Below the pieces are notes generated by a model. It saw nothing but the letters and a program-made list of their open reading frames with translations, searched no databases and was not told the origin of the DNA. A program made the translations under genes and the position numbers. Below are positions 43,984 to 52,094 of a DNA stretch of 64,000 nt, one piece after another (position 1 is the first letter of the stretch; each line of letters begins with the position of its first letter). This DNA is from Sulfurospirillum sp. 1612 (GTDB taxonomy: Bacteria > Campylobacterota > Campylobacteria > Campylobacterales > Sulfurospirillaceae): contig NZ_CP140614.1 in the NCBI RefSeq assembly GCF_036556685.1, forward strand, positions 372,001 to 436,000. The letters run 5' to 3'.

Positions 43984-45036
43984 ATGGCTGACGATCAAGA
44001 AAAAACAGAAGAACCCACCTCTAAGAAAATAGAGGATGCACGAAAAGAGGGTAATGTCCCCAAAAGTCAAGATACCAGTAGTTTTGTGACGTTACTGGTT
44101 GCTATTATTGCCTTTTTAGCGCTCTTCAATATGATGGAGCGCCACATCGTTAAGCTCTATGTGTACCTTCAATCGTTTATCGGCGTAGAACTCACAAAAA
44201 ACACAGTCATGCAAATCTCTATAGCGACGATGGGCGAAATGTTGTTGATTATCTTGCCTTTGGCTATTATCGTGGCGCTTTCAGGTGTATTAGCTGGGGT
44301 CTTGCAATTTGGATTTTTGTTCAGCTCCAAACCTCTGATTCCGGATTTGAAAAAGATTAATCCGATAAAAGGATTGAAGAATCTTCTTTCAATCAAAAAA
44401 CTTGTAGAAACCCTAAAGGTAATCCTCAAGGTCTCTATTGTAATGTTGACAGCTTATTATTTTCTATTTGATTTTGTCAAAGAGTTGCCAAATATTGTAT
44501 ATTTGCCGATTTTTGAACAATTGTATTGGTTAAAAACAAAGGCCATATTGCTTGGTGCTAGTATGCTCGTCATCTTTTTTCTCTTAGGCTTGTTTGATCT
44601 GTTTTTTGTGCGATATAACTATTTTAAAGATTTAAAAATGAGCAAACAAGAGATTAAAGATGAGTATAAACAGATGGAGGGTGACCCTCAGATCAAAGCT
44701 AGAATTAGAAGAATCCAGATGGAAATGACTAAAAAAAGAATGATGCAAGAGATTCCCGATGCAGATGTCGTGATTACCAACCCGACACATTTTGCTGTGG
44801 CACTTCGCTATGATAAAGACAAAGAGGGAGCCCCTCGAGTGTTAGCAAAGGGCGTGGACTTTTTAGCACTCAAAATTAAAGAAATTGCCAGAAATTACAA
44901 TGTTCAGATTGTAGAAAACCCTCCTTTAGCACGTGAGCTTTATAAAAAATGTGAATTGGATGATATTATTCCAGAGAATCTATACAAAGTCGTGGCTGAA
45001 GTTCTAGCATTTGTTTACAAAACATCCAAAAAATAA
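43984..45036 (+). CDS. flhB: Flagellar export-gate protein FlhB
   Basis: Membrane component of the flagellar type III export gate that switches substrate class from rod/hook to filament. The 350-residue protein begins ADDQEKTEEPTSKKIEDARKEG (conserved FlhB start), has four helices (about 35-210) and the cytoplasmic self-cleavage motif NPTH in VITNPTHFAVALRYD (about 262). The 6-base gap to nadC suggests one transcript; flagellar and NAD genes are thus linked here. Confidence 0.96.
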   Translation: MADDQEKTEEPTSKKIEDARKEGNVPKSQDTSSFVTLLVAIIAFLALFNMMERHIVKLYVYLQSFIGVELTKNTVMQISIATMGEMLLIILPLAIIVALSGVLAGVLQFGFLFSSKPLIPDLKKINPIKGLKNLLSIKKLVETLKVILKVSIVMLTAYYFLFDFVKELPNIVYLPIFEQLYWLKTKAILLGASMLVIFFLLGLFDLFFVRYNYFKDLKMSKQEIKDEYKQMEGDPQIKARIRRIQMEMTKKRMMQEIPDADVVITNPTHFAVALRYDKDKEGAPRVLAKGVDFLALKIKEIARNYNVQIVENPPLARELYKKCELDDIIPENLYKVVAEVLAFVYKTSKK

Positions 45037-45106
45037 ACACAATATCATGATTGAATATCAAAATTAATCCCGTGAATAAATGTAAATTTAAGCGTAATTG
45101 ATATAT

Positions 45107-45137
45107 AGTTGCATTACTAAAAGTTGCATATGCAACT
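45107..45137. promoter_or_regulatory. Operator region of the MarR-RND operon
   Basis: A perfect 16-bp palindrome, AGTTGCATATGCAACT (45122-45137), lies 15 bases before the marR-type start, and a single half site AGTTGCAT occurs 15 bases upstream (45107-45114). The -10-like TATATA at 45102-45107 abuts the half site. This is the layout of an autoregulated MarR repressor blocking its own promoter. MarR binding is inferred. Confidence 0.72.
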
Positions 45138-45152
45138 AATAAGGAGAATGTT

Positions 45153-45587
45153 TTGATTGATATGAAGGACAGTCTGTTATTGCAAATGAAATTGACCAAG
45201 AATATAATAGAAACCAAAACTAATAAATATCTTAAATCGTACAATATTAGCCATGAACAAGCCATGCTTTTGAAGGTTGTATATGAAGTGCCAGGATTAT
45301 CGCAAACACAACTTGCCGGATACTTGCATAAAGATAAAACGACCATAACACGCATGATTGATACATTGGTTAAGAAAGGGAAGTTAAGGAGAGAAATTTC
45401 AACAGAGGACAGAAGAGTGTTCCAAATTTATGTGACAGATGAGACTAAAAAAGGGGTAGAAGAGTTATCACCTATCTTCGAAAAACAAGAGATGGAATTG
45501 AGAAATATTATCAGTGATAATGATTACTACACCACACTAGAGGTATTTGAAAAAATAAAAAAATATTATAAGGAATTAAACGCATGA
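45153..45587 (+). CDS. MarR-family transcriptional regulator
   Basis: A 144-residue winged-helix repressor: dimerising helices at both ends, recognition-helix region LSQTQLAGYLHKDKTTITRMIDTL (about 50-73, in pieces) and the wing with DRRVFQIYVTD (about 89-99), typical of MarR. It starts at TTG 45153, spaced 6 bases from AAGGAG; ATG 45162 is an alternative. It overlaps the TolC-like gene by 4 bases and likely represses the whole efflux operon through the palindrome upstream. Ligand unknown. Confidence 0.92.
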   Translation: MIDMKDSLLLQMKLTKNIIETKTNKYLKSYNISHEQAMLLKVVYEVPGLSQTQLAGYLHKDKTTITRMIDTLVKKGKLRREISTEDRRVFQIYVTDETKKGVEELSPIFEKQEMELRNIISDNDYYTTLEVFEKIKKYYKELNA

Positions 45588-46810
45588 AAAGATTATTAAT
45601 TTTAGTAATCCCCGCTTTGATGTATGCCGATGGATTGAAGTCTTTATTGGATTTTGCTATCGCAAACAATAAGATGGTGCTTTCAAAAAATTTGACACAA
45701 CAAGCCAAGCAAAAAGAAGTTGAATCTTCTATCAGTTCAAAATATCCTTCGATTCACGTCGGTGGATATTATCAAAACTTAAATGCCAGATCCTATAGTA
45801 CTCCAGGAGATATTTACAGCGGGTATGCAAAGGTATCGGTTGATTTGTATGATGGAGGATTGAAACAAAACACGATAGATCAAAAAAAATCTTTATATGA
45901 TGCATCAAAATTTGAAACGCAATCATATAAAAAAGGATTGCAACTCTCTATTGTAGAAGATTTTTATAGCATTAAAAATATACAAGCCAATATTAAAGCC
46001 TTAGAAGAGATGCAAAATCAACTAAAAGCTGAATTGACACGCGTTAAAAAATTCTATGAAGTAGGAAGTGCCACCAAAGACGATATAGATAAATTACAAG
46101 CTGCGTACAGCAACAATGTCTATCAAATTGATGAGGCGCGTTATCAACTGTTGTCATTAAAAAAACTTTTGGCTTTAAAAGTGGGTAAAAAAGTGACCAC
46201 ACTAGAGGATGCGACGATACAAAAACCTGTCGGTGTCAAACAAGAGGTGAGTGATGATATCAATGCCCTAAAGAAAAATGCTCAAGCACTCTCATATTAC
46301 GCAGACTCCTTTGATGCAGCGTATCGCCCTCAAATTACCCTAGCAGATACGTACAGTTTCTATGGCTATGATAGGACCGATACGAGCCATCCTGAAGGAC
46401 TGGATAACCAAAATAAATTAATGTTGACATTTGATATTAAACTGTATGATGATGGACTCTCTTCAAAGCAAAAACAATCGGTTACTATTCAAAAAATGGC
46501 TTTGAAAAAACAGATTGACCAACAAGTCCAAGCCCAAGATATCAATGTGGAATTAGCACTTTCCAAAATTACAACAGCCATTGCTCAAATTCGTAGCGCT
46601 AAAAGCTCATTGAGAGCAGCCAAAAGTGCGTATGAAACAGTAGCCAAAAAATATGAAGTTGGAAGTATTGATAATGTGGCCTATCTTGATGCTCTAACGG
46701 TACTAACCAATGCAAAGGCGCAATACAAAGCAGCGCTCAACAATTTACAGGTAGCTTATGCTTCCTATTATTACTATGCGAATAAAAATATAAAGGAATT
46801 TGTACAATGA
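45584..46810 (+). CDS. TolC-family outer-membrane efflux channel
   Basis: A 408-residue precursor with a signal peptide (about 1-15) and two repeats of long coiled-coil helices separated by short barrel strands, the TolC plan (repeat boundaries near 200-210). KKFYEVGSATKDDIDKLQA (about 147-165) and KKYEVGSIDNVAYLDALTV (about 352-370) are the paired helix signatures of the two halves. It provides the exit duct for the membrane-fusion and RND proteins that follow, overlapping each other by 4 bases. Confidence 0.93.
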   Translation: MKRLLILVIPALMYADGLKSLLDFAIANNKMVLSKNLTQQAKQKEVESSISSKYPSIHVGGYYQNLNARSYSTPGDIYSGYAKVSVDLYDGGLKQNTIDQKKSLYDASKFETQSYKKGLQLSIVEDFYSIKNIQANIKALEEMQNQLKAELTRVKKFYEVGSATKDDIDKLQAAYSNNVYQIDEARYQLLSLKKLLALKVGKKVTTLEDATIQKPVGVKQEVSDDINALKKNAQALSYYADSFDAAYRPQITLADTYSFYGYDRTDTSHPEGLDNQNKLMLTFDIKLYDDGLSSKQKQSVTIQKMALKKQIDQQVQAQDINVELALSKITTAIAQIRSAKSSLRAAKSAYETVAKKYEVGSIDNVAYLDALTVLTNAKAQYKAALNNLQVAYASYYYYANKNIKEFVQ

Positions 46811-47934
46811 AACGATTAAAACAGACACTGCTGGTATCGGCAGCTTCCCTATTGCTGATACCATCTCTTACCGTTGCTGCACCAGCGGGTAAGATGCCCG
46901 CTCCCAAAGCCGATGTCTTTGTGGTAAAAGCACCTAAAGCGCGACCGATTACCCTAACGTATCCCGCGCAAATACTCCCTTACAAAAGTGTCAAAGTGGT
47001 CTCACGAGTCTTAGGAGTCTTAGAAAAAAAATACTTCATAGAAGGCGAACATGTGACCAAAGGACAACATTTATATCAAATCGAAGATAGTATGTATCAA
47101 GCGAAAGTTGATGCCGCTAAAGCTTCGGTTCAAATGAGCAAAGCGACCTTGCAAAATGCAACACGAAAATGGAACCGAGTAAAAAAACTCTATGCTAGTA
47201 AGGCGATTAGTCAAGAATCACGCGATAGTGCCATCTCTGCTTATGAAGAGGCACTGGCTTCTTTGGCATTATCAAAGGCACAATTAAAAGAGGCACAAAT
47301 AGATTTGGATTATACTAAGGTAAAAGCACCAATCTCCGGAATTATTGGTTTAAAACAAGTCGATGTTGGGGATTTGGTGACATCCAATCCTCCTCAAACC
47401 TTGGTAACCATCACTCAAAATGATAAAGTCTATACCGAATTTTCAATGCCGATGAGTGATTATAGTAATATTAAAAACAATACCTGGAGTATGCCATCTA
47501 ATGGAAAACTCACCTTACAACTTTTAATTGATGGAAAACCGTATAAAACCACAGGGACGGTTGATTTTATTGATGTAAATATAAACAAACAAAGCGCGAC
47601 AGTGAAACTAAGAGCACTGTTTGATAATACAGATGGTTATTTGATGCCCGGTTCATTTGCCCGTGTTGTTTTGAGTGATATTGCTGAGAAAAATGTGATC
47701 ATGATTCCTCAAAAAGCAGTGCTTCAAAATCCTCTTGGCACGATTGTCTTTGTCGCAGAAAAAGGAAAAGTTGCCGTGAGACCTGTTGTCATTAGCAATG
47801 AAGCGGGTAACATGTTTACTGTCAAACCTGGTACTTTAAAAGCTGGCGACAAAGTGATTGTCAATAATTTCTTTAGATTAAAACCAGGTGCTGCTGTTCA
47901 AATAGACAAAACTGTCGATGCACAAGGAAAGTAG
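46807..47934 (+). CDS. RND-type periplasmic adaptor (membrane-fusion protein)
   Basis: The 375-residue adaptor links the inner-membrane pump to the TolC-like duct. It has a signal sequence without a lipobox Cys (about 1-25), a lipoyl half-motif, a coiled-coil hairpin (about 100-160, SKAISQESRDSAISAYEEA), the second lipoyl half DLDYTKVKAPISGIIGLKQVD (about 163-183), and barrel plus membrane-proximal domains. Ends one base before the RND gene. Confidence 0.94.
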   Translation: MKRLKQTLLVSAASLLLIPSLTVAAPAGKMPAPKADVFVVKAPKARPITLTYPAQILPYKSVKVVSRVLGVLEKKYFIEGEHVTKGQHLYQIEDSMYQAKVDAAKASVQMSKATLQNATRKWNRVKKLYASKAISQESRDSAISAYEEALASLALSKAQLKEAQIDLDYTKVKAPISGIIGLKQVDVGDLVTSNPPQTLVTITQNDKVYTEFSMPMSDYSNIKNNTWSMPSNGKLTLQLLIDGKPYKTTGTVDFIDVNINKQSATVKLRALFDNTDGYLMPGSFARVVLSDIAEKNVIMIPQKAVLQNPLGTIVFVAEKGKVAVRPVVISNEAGNMFTVKPGTLKAGDKVIVNNFFRLKPGAAVQIDKTVDAQGK

Positions 47935-50900
47935 ATGTTTTCAAGATTTTTTATAAATAGACCGATATTTGCAACGGTTGTATCGTTATTGATCATTATC
48001 GGAGGGATTGTGGCGATTCAAATCCTTCCTGTAAAACAATATCCAGCCGTAGCACCTCCTCAAATTAATGTAACAGCAACCTATCCCGGTGCGGATGCCT
48101 CTACTTTAGCTAAAACGGTTGCTAGTACGTTAGAAGATGCTATTAATGGTGTAGAAAATATGGATTATATGACCTCTACAGCATCACCAAGTGGAACCCT
48201 AACGGTGAGCGTCTTTTTTAATGTTGGTACCGATGTCAACCAAGCAAAAGTTGATATTAACAACCGAGTACAACTCGCACTTAGTAAATTGCCAGAAGAA
48301 GTGCAACGCCAGGGAATCAGTGTCAAAGAACGCTCTCCTGATATGCTTAAAGTAATCTCATTTTGGTCAAAAGGCGATGTTCATGATAGATTGTTTATTT
48401 CCAATTATCTGACGGTTAATGTGCTAGATGCCCTCAAGCGAATCAAAGGCGTTGGTGAAGCCCAAGTTTTTGGAGCCAAAGATTATGCGATTCGTGTCTG
48501 GGTAGACCCGGGTAAATTGCAGTTTTATGGACTCTCAACGGCAGAAGTGATGAGTATTATTAAAAACCAAAACAACCAATACGCTGCTGGGTCAGTAGGA
48601 CATGAGCCACTTAAGGTAAAGAAGCCATTTACCTATATCGTGACGACTGATGGGCGGTTGAAAACACCAAAAGAATTTGGCAATATTATTATTAGGTCAA
48701 ATCCTGATGGGTCTGCGTTGCGTTTGAAAGATATTGCTAGAATCTCCTTAGCCTCTGATGCGTATACCACAATTGGTAGATATTCAGGACATCCGATGAT
48801 CCCCGTTGGTATTTTTCTCTCAGCAGGCGCCAATGCTTTGGATGTTTCTAAAGCCGTTGATGATACGCTCAAACAACTCTCTTCATCATTCCCAGAAGAT
48901 TTGCAATACAATGCACCGTATGATACGACGGTATTTGTTCAAGCTTCGATTGATGAGGTGGTCAAAACATTGTTTGAAGCGATGGTTTTTGTTACGATTT
49001 TGATTTACATCTTTTTGGGAAACTTGCGAGCGACGATTATCCCGATATTGGCAATTCCCGTTTCGATTATTGGAACATTTGCAGGCTTATATGTCGCAGG
49101 ATTCTCGATCAATCTCCTGACTCTTTTTGGATTGATTCTGGCCATCGGACTGGTGGTGGATGATGCCATTATCGTTATTGAAAATGTTGAACGGATTTTG
49201 GCAACAAAATCGTTGAGCGTGAAAGAAGCAACAATTGAGGCGATGAAAGAGTTGACGACTCCGATTGTCGCCATTGTCTTAGTGTTATCTGCGGTATTTG
49301 TACCCGCGGCACTCTCTGGAGGGTTTAGTGGGGTAATGTACCAGCAATTTGCGATGACCATCGTCATGGCTGTTGTGATTTCTGGTATTGTGGCATTGAC
49401 ATTGACACCGGCCTTGTGTGCAATCTTTTTGAAAGAGCATGAAAGTGCACCAATTTGGCCACTTCGTAAGTTTAATCAATTTTTTGAATGGTCGACAAAA
49501 GTATTCCTTGCCACGACAAGAAAAACCATCAAATTATGGGCTTTTTCATTGCTATTGTTTGGGGGATTGCTATATACGACCTATCATGTTATGGAAAAAT
49601 TACCGACTGGTTTGGTGCCAAATGAGGATCAAGGTCTTCTGTTGATTATAGAAAAAATGATGCCAGCAACTTCTTTGGCAAGTTCATCTAAGATTGCGGC
49701 CAATATTGAAAATCAAATTCTAAAAAACCCAAATATCGAAGGTATTGGTTCCATTACGGGATTGGATATTACGACCTTTGCCTTTACCACAGATGCTGGT
49801 ATTATCTTTGCCAAACTCAAACCTTGGGATCAAAGAAAATTGCCATCCCAAAACTCTCAAGCATTAGCCGGAGCGATGTTTGGACAATTTATGCAAGACA
49901 AAGATGCCTTTGTGATTCCGGTGAACCCACCACCGATTTCAGGTATGAGTATTACCGGTGGATTTGAGATGTGGATTCAAGATAAAACCGGTGGAAATCT
50001 GAGTGATTTGAATAAATATGTCCAAGCGATTATCGCGGAAGCATCAAAAGATCCGATACTAATGGGCTTGAGAACAACGTTGAATACTAATATTCCGCAA
50101 TATCGTTTAAGTGTGGATCGCGAAAAAGCAAAATCTATGAATGTGCCAATCAGCTCTATCTTTGCAACGCTAACGAGCACATTTGGTCAGGGATATGTTA
50201 ATGATTTTAATATGTATGGGAAAACTTATCATGTAGATATTCAGTCAGATTCTCAATTTAGATCGACGAAGAAAAGCTACAGTGAAACATTTGTCAAATC
50301 GACAACCGGTACGCTGATTCCATTGAGTGAACTCATTCACGTCAAACGTGTCGTCAATGCCAATGTTATTCAACGATTTAATATGTTTAACGCCGCAAAG
50401 ATTACAGGGAATCCAAGAGCCGGATATACATCTAGCGATGCGATGAATGCGATTGAGAGTATTGCAAAGAAAATCTTGCCTCAAGGCTATTCTATTGCGT
50501 GGTCAGGAACCTCATATCAAGAAAAACTTTTAGAGAAAAAAGGGAATTATACGACGATTTATGCCGCACTGTTTGTCTTCTTGATTTTGGCTGCTTTGTA
50601 TGAGAGTTGGAGTATTCCTTTGGCGGTTATTATCTCTATTCCTTTTGCGATTTTTGGAGCCTCTTTGGCTGTCTTATTGCGTGATGTTGAGGCGGATGTT
50701 TATTTTCAAGTCGGATTGGTAACCCTGGTGGGACTCTCGGCAAAAAATGCGATTTTGATCGTAGAATTTGCCATGGATAAACTCAAAGAGGGTATGTCAG
50801 TGCTTGATGCGACGATTGAAGCAGCACGGTTACGATTTAGACCGATTATCATGACCTCCATGGCCTTTATCGTGGGAACACTACCTTTGGCACTCAGCAG

Positions 50901-51054
50901 CGGTGCGGGTGCAAATAGTAGGCAAATTATGGGGACTACTGTGGTAGGTGGTATGATTGCCGCGACTGTTATTGGGGTATTTTTTATTCCATTGTTTTTC
51001 TATCTTGTGGTAAGAGTCAAACAATTCTTTTCACGCAAGAAAATTGAAAAATAA
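47935..51054 (+). CDS. RND multidrug efflux pump, HAE1 type (AcrB-like)
   Basis: A 1039-residue proton-driven drug exporter with 12 helices and two large periplasmic domains, the AcrB/CmeB length. Proton-relay acids are in the fourth helix (IGLVVDDAIIVIENVER, about 402-418) and the tenth-helix Lys in LSAKNAILIVEFA (about 932-944). The opening FSRFFINRPIFATVVSLL is typical of HAE1 pumps. Substrates cannot be predicted; hydrophobic and amphiphilic drugs are usual. Not the TetR-regulated cme locus of Campylobacter, since the regulator here is MarR-type. Confidence 0.96.
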   Translation: MFSRFFINRPIFATVVSLLIIIGGIVAIQILPVKQYPAVAPPQINVTATYPGADASTLAKTVASTLEDAINGVENMDYMTSTASPSGTLTVSVFFNVGTDVNQAKVDINNRVQLALSKLPEEVQRQGISVKERSPDMLKVISFWSKGDVHDRLFISNYLTVNVLDALKRIKGVGEAQVFGAKDYAIRVWVDPGKLQFYGLSTAEVMSIIKNQNNQYAAGSVGHEPLKVKKPFTYIVTTDGRLKTPKEFGNIIIRSNPDGSALRLKDIARISLASDAYTTIGRYSGHPMIPVGIFLSAGANALDVSKAVDDTLKQLSSSFPEDLQYNAPYDTTVFVQASIDEVVKTLFEAMVFVTILIYIFLGNLRATIIPILAIPVSIIGTFAGLYVAGFSINLLTLFGLILAIGLVVDDAIIVIENVERILATKSLSVKEATIEAMKELTTPIVAIVLVLSAVFVPAALSGGFSGVMYQQFAMTIVMAVVISGIVALTLTPALCAIFLKEHESAPIWPLRKFNQFFEWSTKVFLATTRKTIKLWAFSLLLFGGLLYTTYHVMEKLPTGLVPNEDQGLLLIIEKMMPATSLASSSKIAANIENQILKNPNIEGIGSITGLDITTFAFTTDAGIIFAKLKPWDQRKLPSQNSQALAGAMFGQFMQDKDAFVIPVNPPPISGMSITGGFEMWIQDKTGGNLSDLNKYVQAIIAEASKDPILMGLRTTLNTNIPQYRLSVDREKAKSMNVPISSIFATLTSTFGQGYVNDFNMYGKTYHVDIQSDSQFRSTKKSYSETFVKSTTGTLIPLSELIHVKRVVNANVIQRFNMFNAAKITGNPRAGYTSSDAMNAIESIAKKILPQGYSIAWSGTSYQEKLLEKKGNYTTIYAALFVFLILAALYESWSIPLAVIISIPFAIFGASLAVLLRDVEADVYFQVGLVTLVGLSAKNAILIVEFAMDKLKEGMSVLDATIEAARLRFRPIIMTSMAFIVGTLPLALSSGAGANSRQIMGTTVVGGMIAATVIGVFFIPLFFYLVVRVKQFFSRKKIEK

Positions 51055-51080
51055 ACGTTAAATAAAAGGAATACAAGCAG

Positions 51081-51983
51081 ATGAGCCGAAAAAAAAGTGT
51101 CTCTTTAGTCTTAGGTAGCGGTGGGGCTAGAGGGTATGCACATATTGGCGCCATTGAAGTGCTGTTGGAACATAATTTTGAGATTACCTCTATCTCAGGC
51201 TCTTCCATGGGGGCTTTGATTGGCGGGCTCTATGCGAGTGGTACTTTGGATGATTATAAGCGATGGGTTTTGGGACTCTCTTTTTTTGATGTCGCAAAAT
51301 TATTGGATTTTTCTTTGCGGAAAAATGGATTTATCCAAGGTGAAAAAGTATTTGATATGATTGAGACGATGATAGGTGATAGGCAAATTGAAACGTTGCC
51401 TATCACTTTTACTGCCGTAGCTACAGATATCATTAGACAAAAAGAGGTGTGGCTTCAAAGCGGTAATCTTTGTGATGCTATTCGTGCATCGATTGCTATT
51501 CCTACTATTTTTACGCCCAAAAAGATAGGCGGGCATTATCTGGTGGATGGCAGTGTTCTCAATCCGCTACCGATTGCCCCGACCATATCAGATAGTACCG
51601 ATTTGACAATTGCCGTGAATGTCAACTTTAGAACGTCTAATATCATGTATGAAACGCATCAAAAAGTATCTACAAAAACTCAAAAAAAGCCGGCAAAAAA
51701 GCACAATCTCTTTTTGAAATTGGAACAAAAAATAGAAGATTTGTTGAAAGCAAAAGAGAAAGATGCTTTTGAAGATATCGGTATTTTTGGTGTGATGGGA
51801 CACTCTTTGGATACGATGCAAAAAGTACTCACAGAATACAAAATAGCAGGATTTTCTCCTGATATTAACATCAATATTCCCGGTGATGCTTGTGAGTTTT
51901 ATGAATTTAACAAAGCCAAAGAGATGATTGCTCTAGGGCGAAAAATAACACAAGAAGCGATTGCTCCCTTGATCCAAAAATAA
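51081..51983 (+). CDS. Patatin-like phospholipase
   Basis: A 300-residue lipid acyl hydrolase of the patatin/RssA family. It has the oxyanion-hole motif GSGGARGYAHIG (about 12-23), the nucleophile Ser in ISGSSMG (about 39-45; GxSxG), and the Asp of the Ser-Asp dyad in LVDGSVLNP (about 155-163). No signal peptide. It follows the RND gene by 26 bases and may be transcribed with it, but a functional link with efflux is not evident. The C-terminal half has a charged, Lys-rich region (about 195-240). Confidence 0.9.
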   Translation: MSRKKSVSLVLGSGGARGYAHIGAIEVLLEHNFEITSISGSSMGALIGGLYASGTLDDYKRWVLGLSFFDVAKLLDFSLRKNGFIQGEKVFDMIETMIGDRQIETLPITFTAVATDIIRQKEVWLQSGNLCDAIRASIAIPTIFTPKKIGGHYLVDGSVLNPLPIAPTISDSTDLTIAVNVNFRTSNIMYETHQKVSTKTQKKPAKKHNLFLKLEQKIEDLLKAKEKDAFEDIGIFGVMGHSLDTMQKVLTEYKIAGFSPDININIPGDACEFYEFNKAKEMIALGRKITQEAIAPLIQK

Positions 51984-52094
51984 TACATATCCCTCTTAAA
52001 ATCTGATATCTTTACAAATTATTGTACTTTTATTTATAAAAAGTTAATTCCTTAGGTATAGAATTTTATCATGAAATTCTCAATAGGAGTGGCA

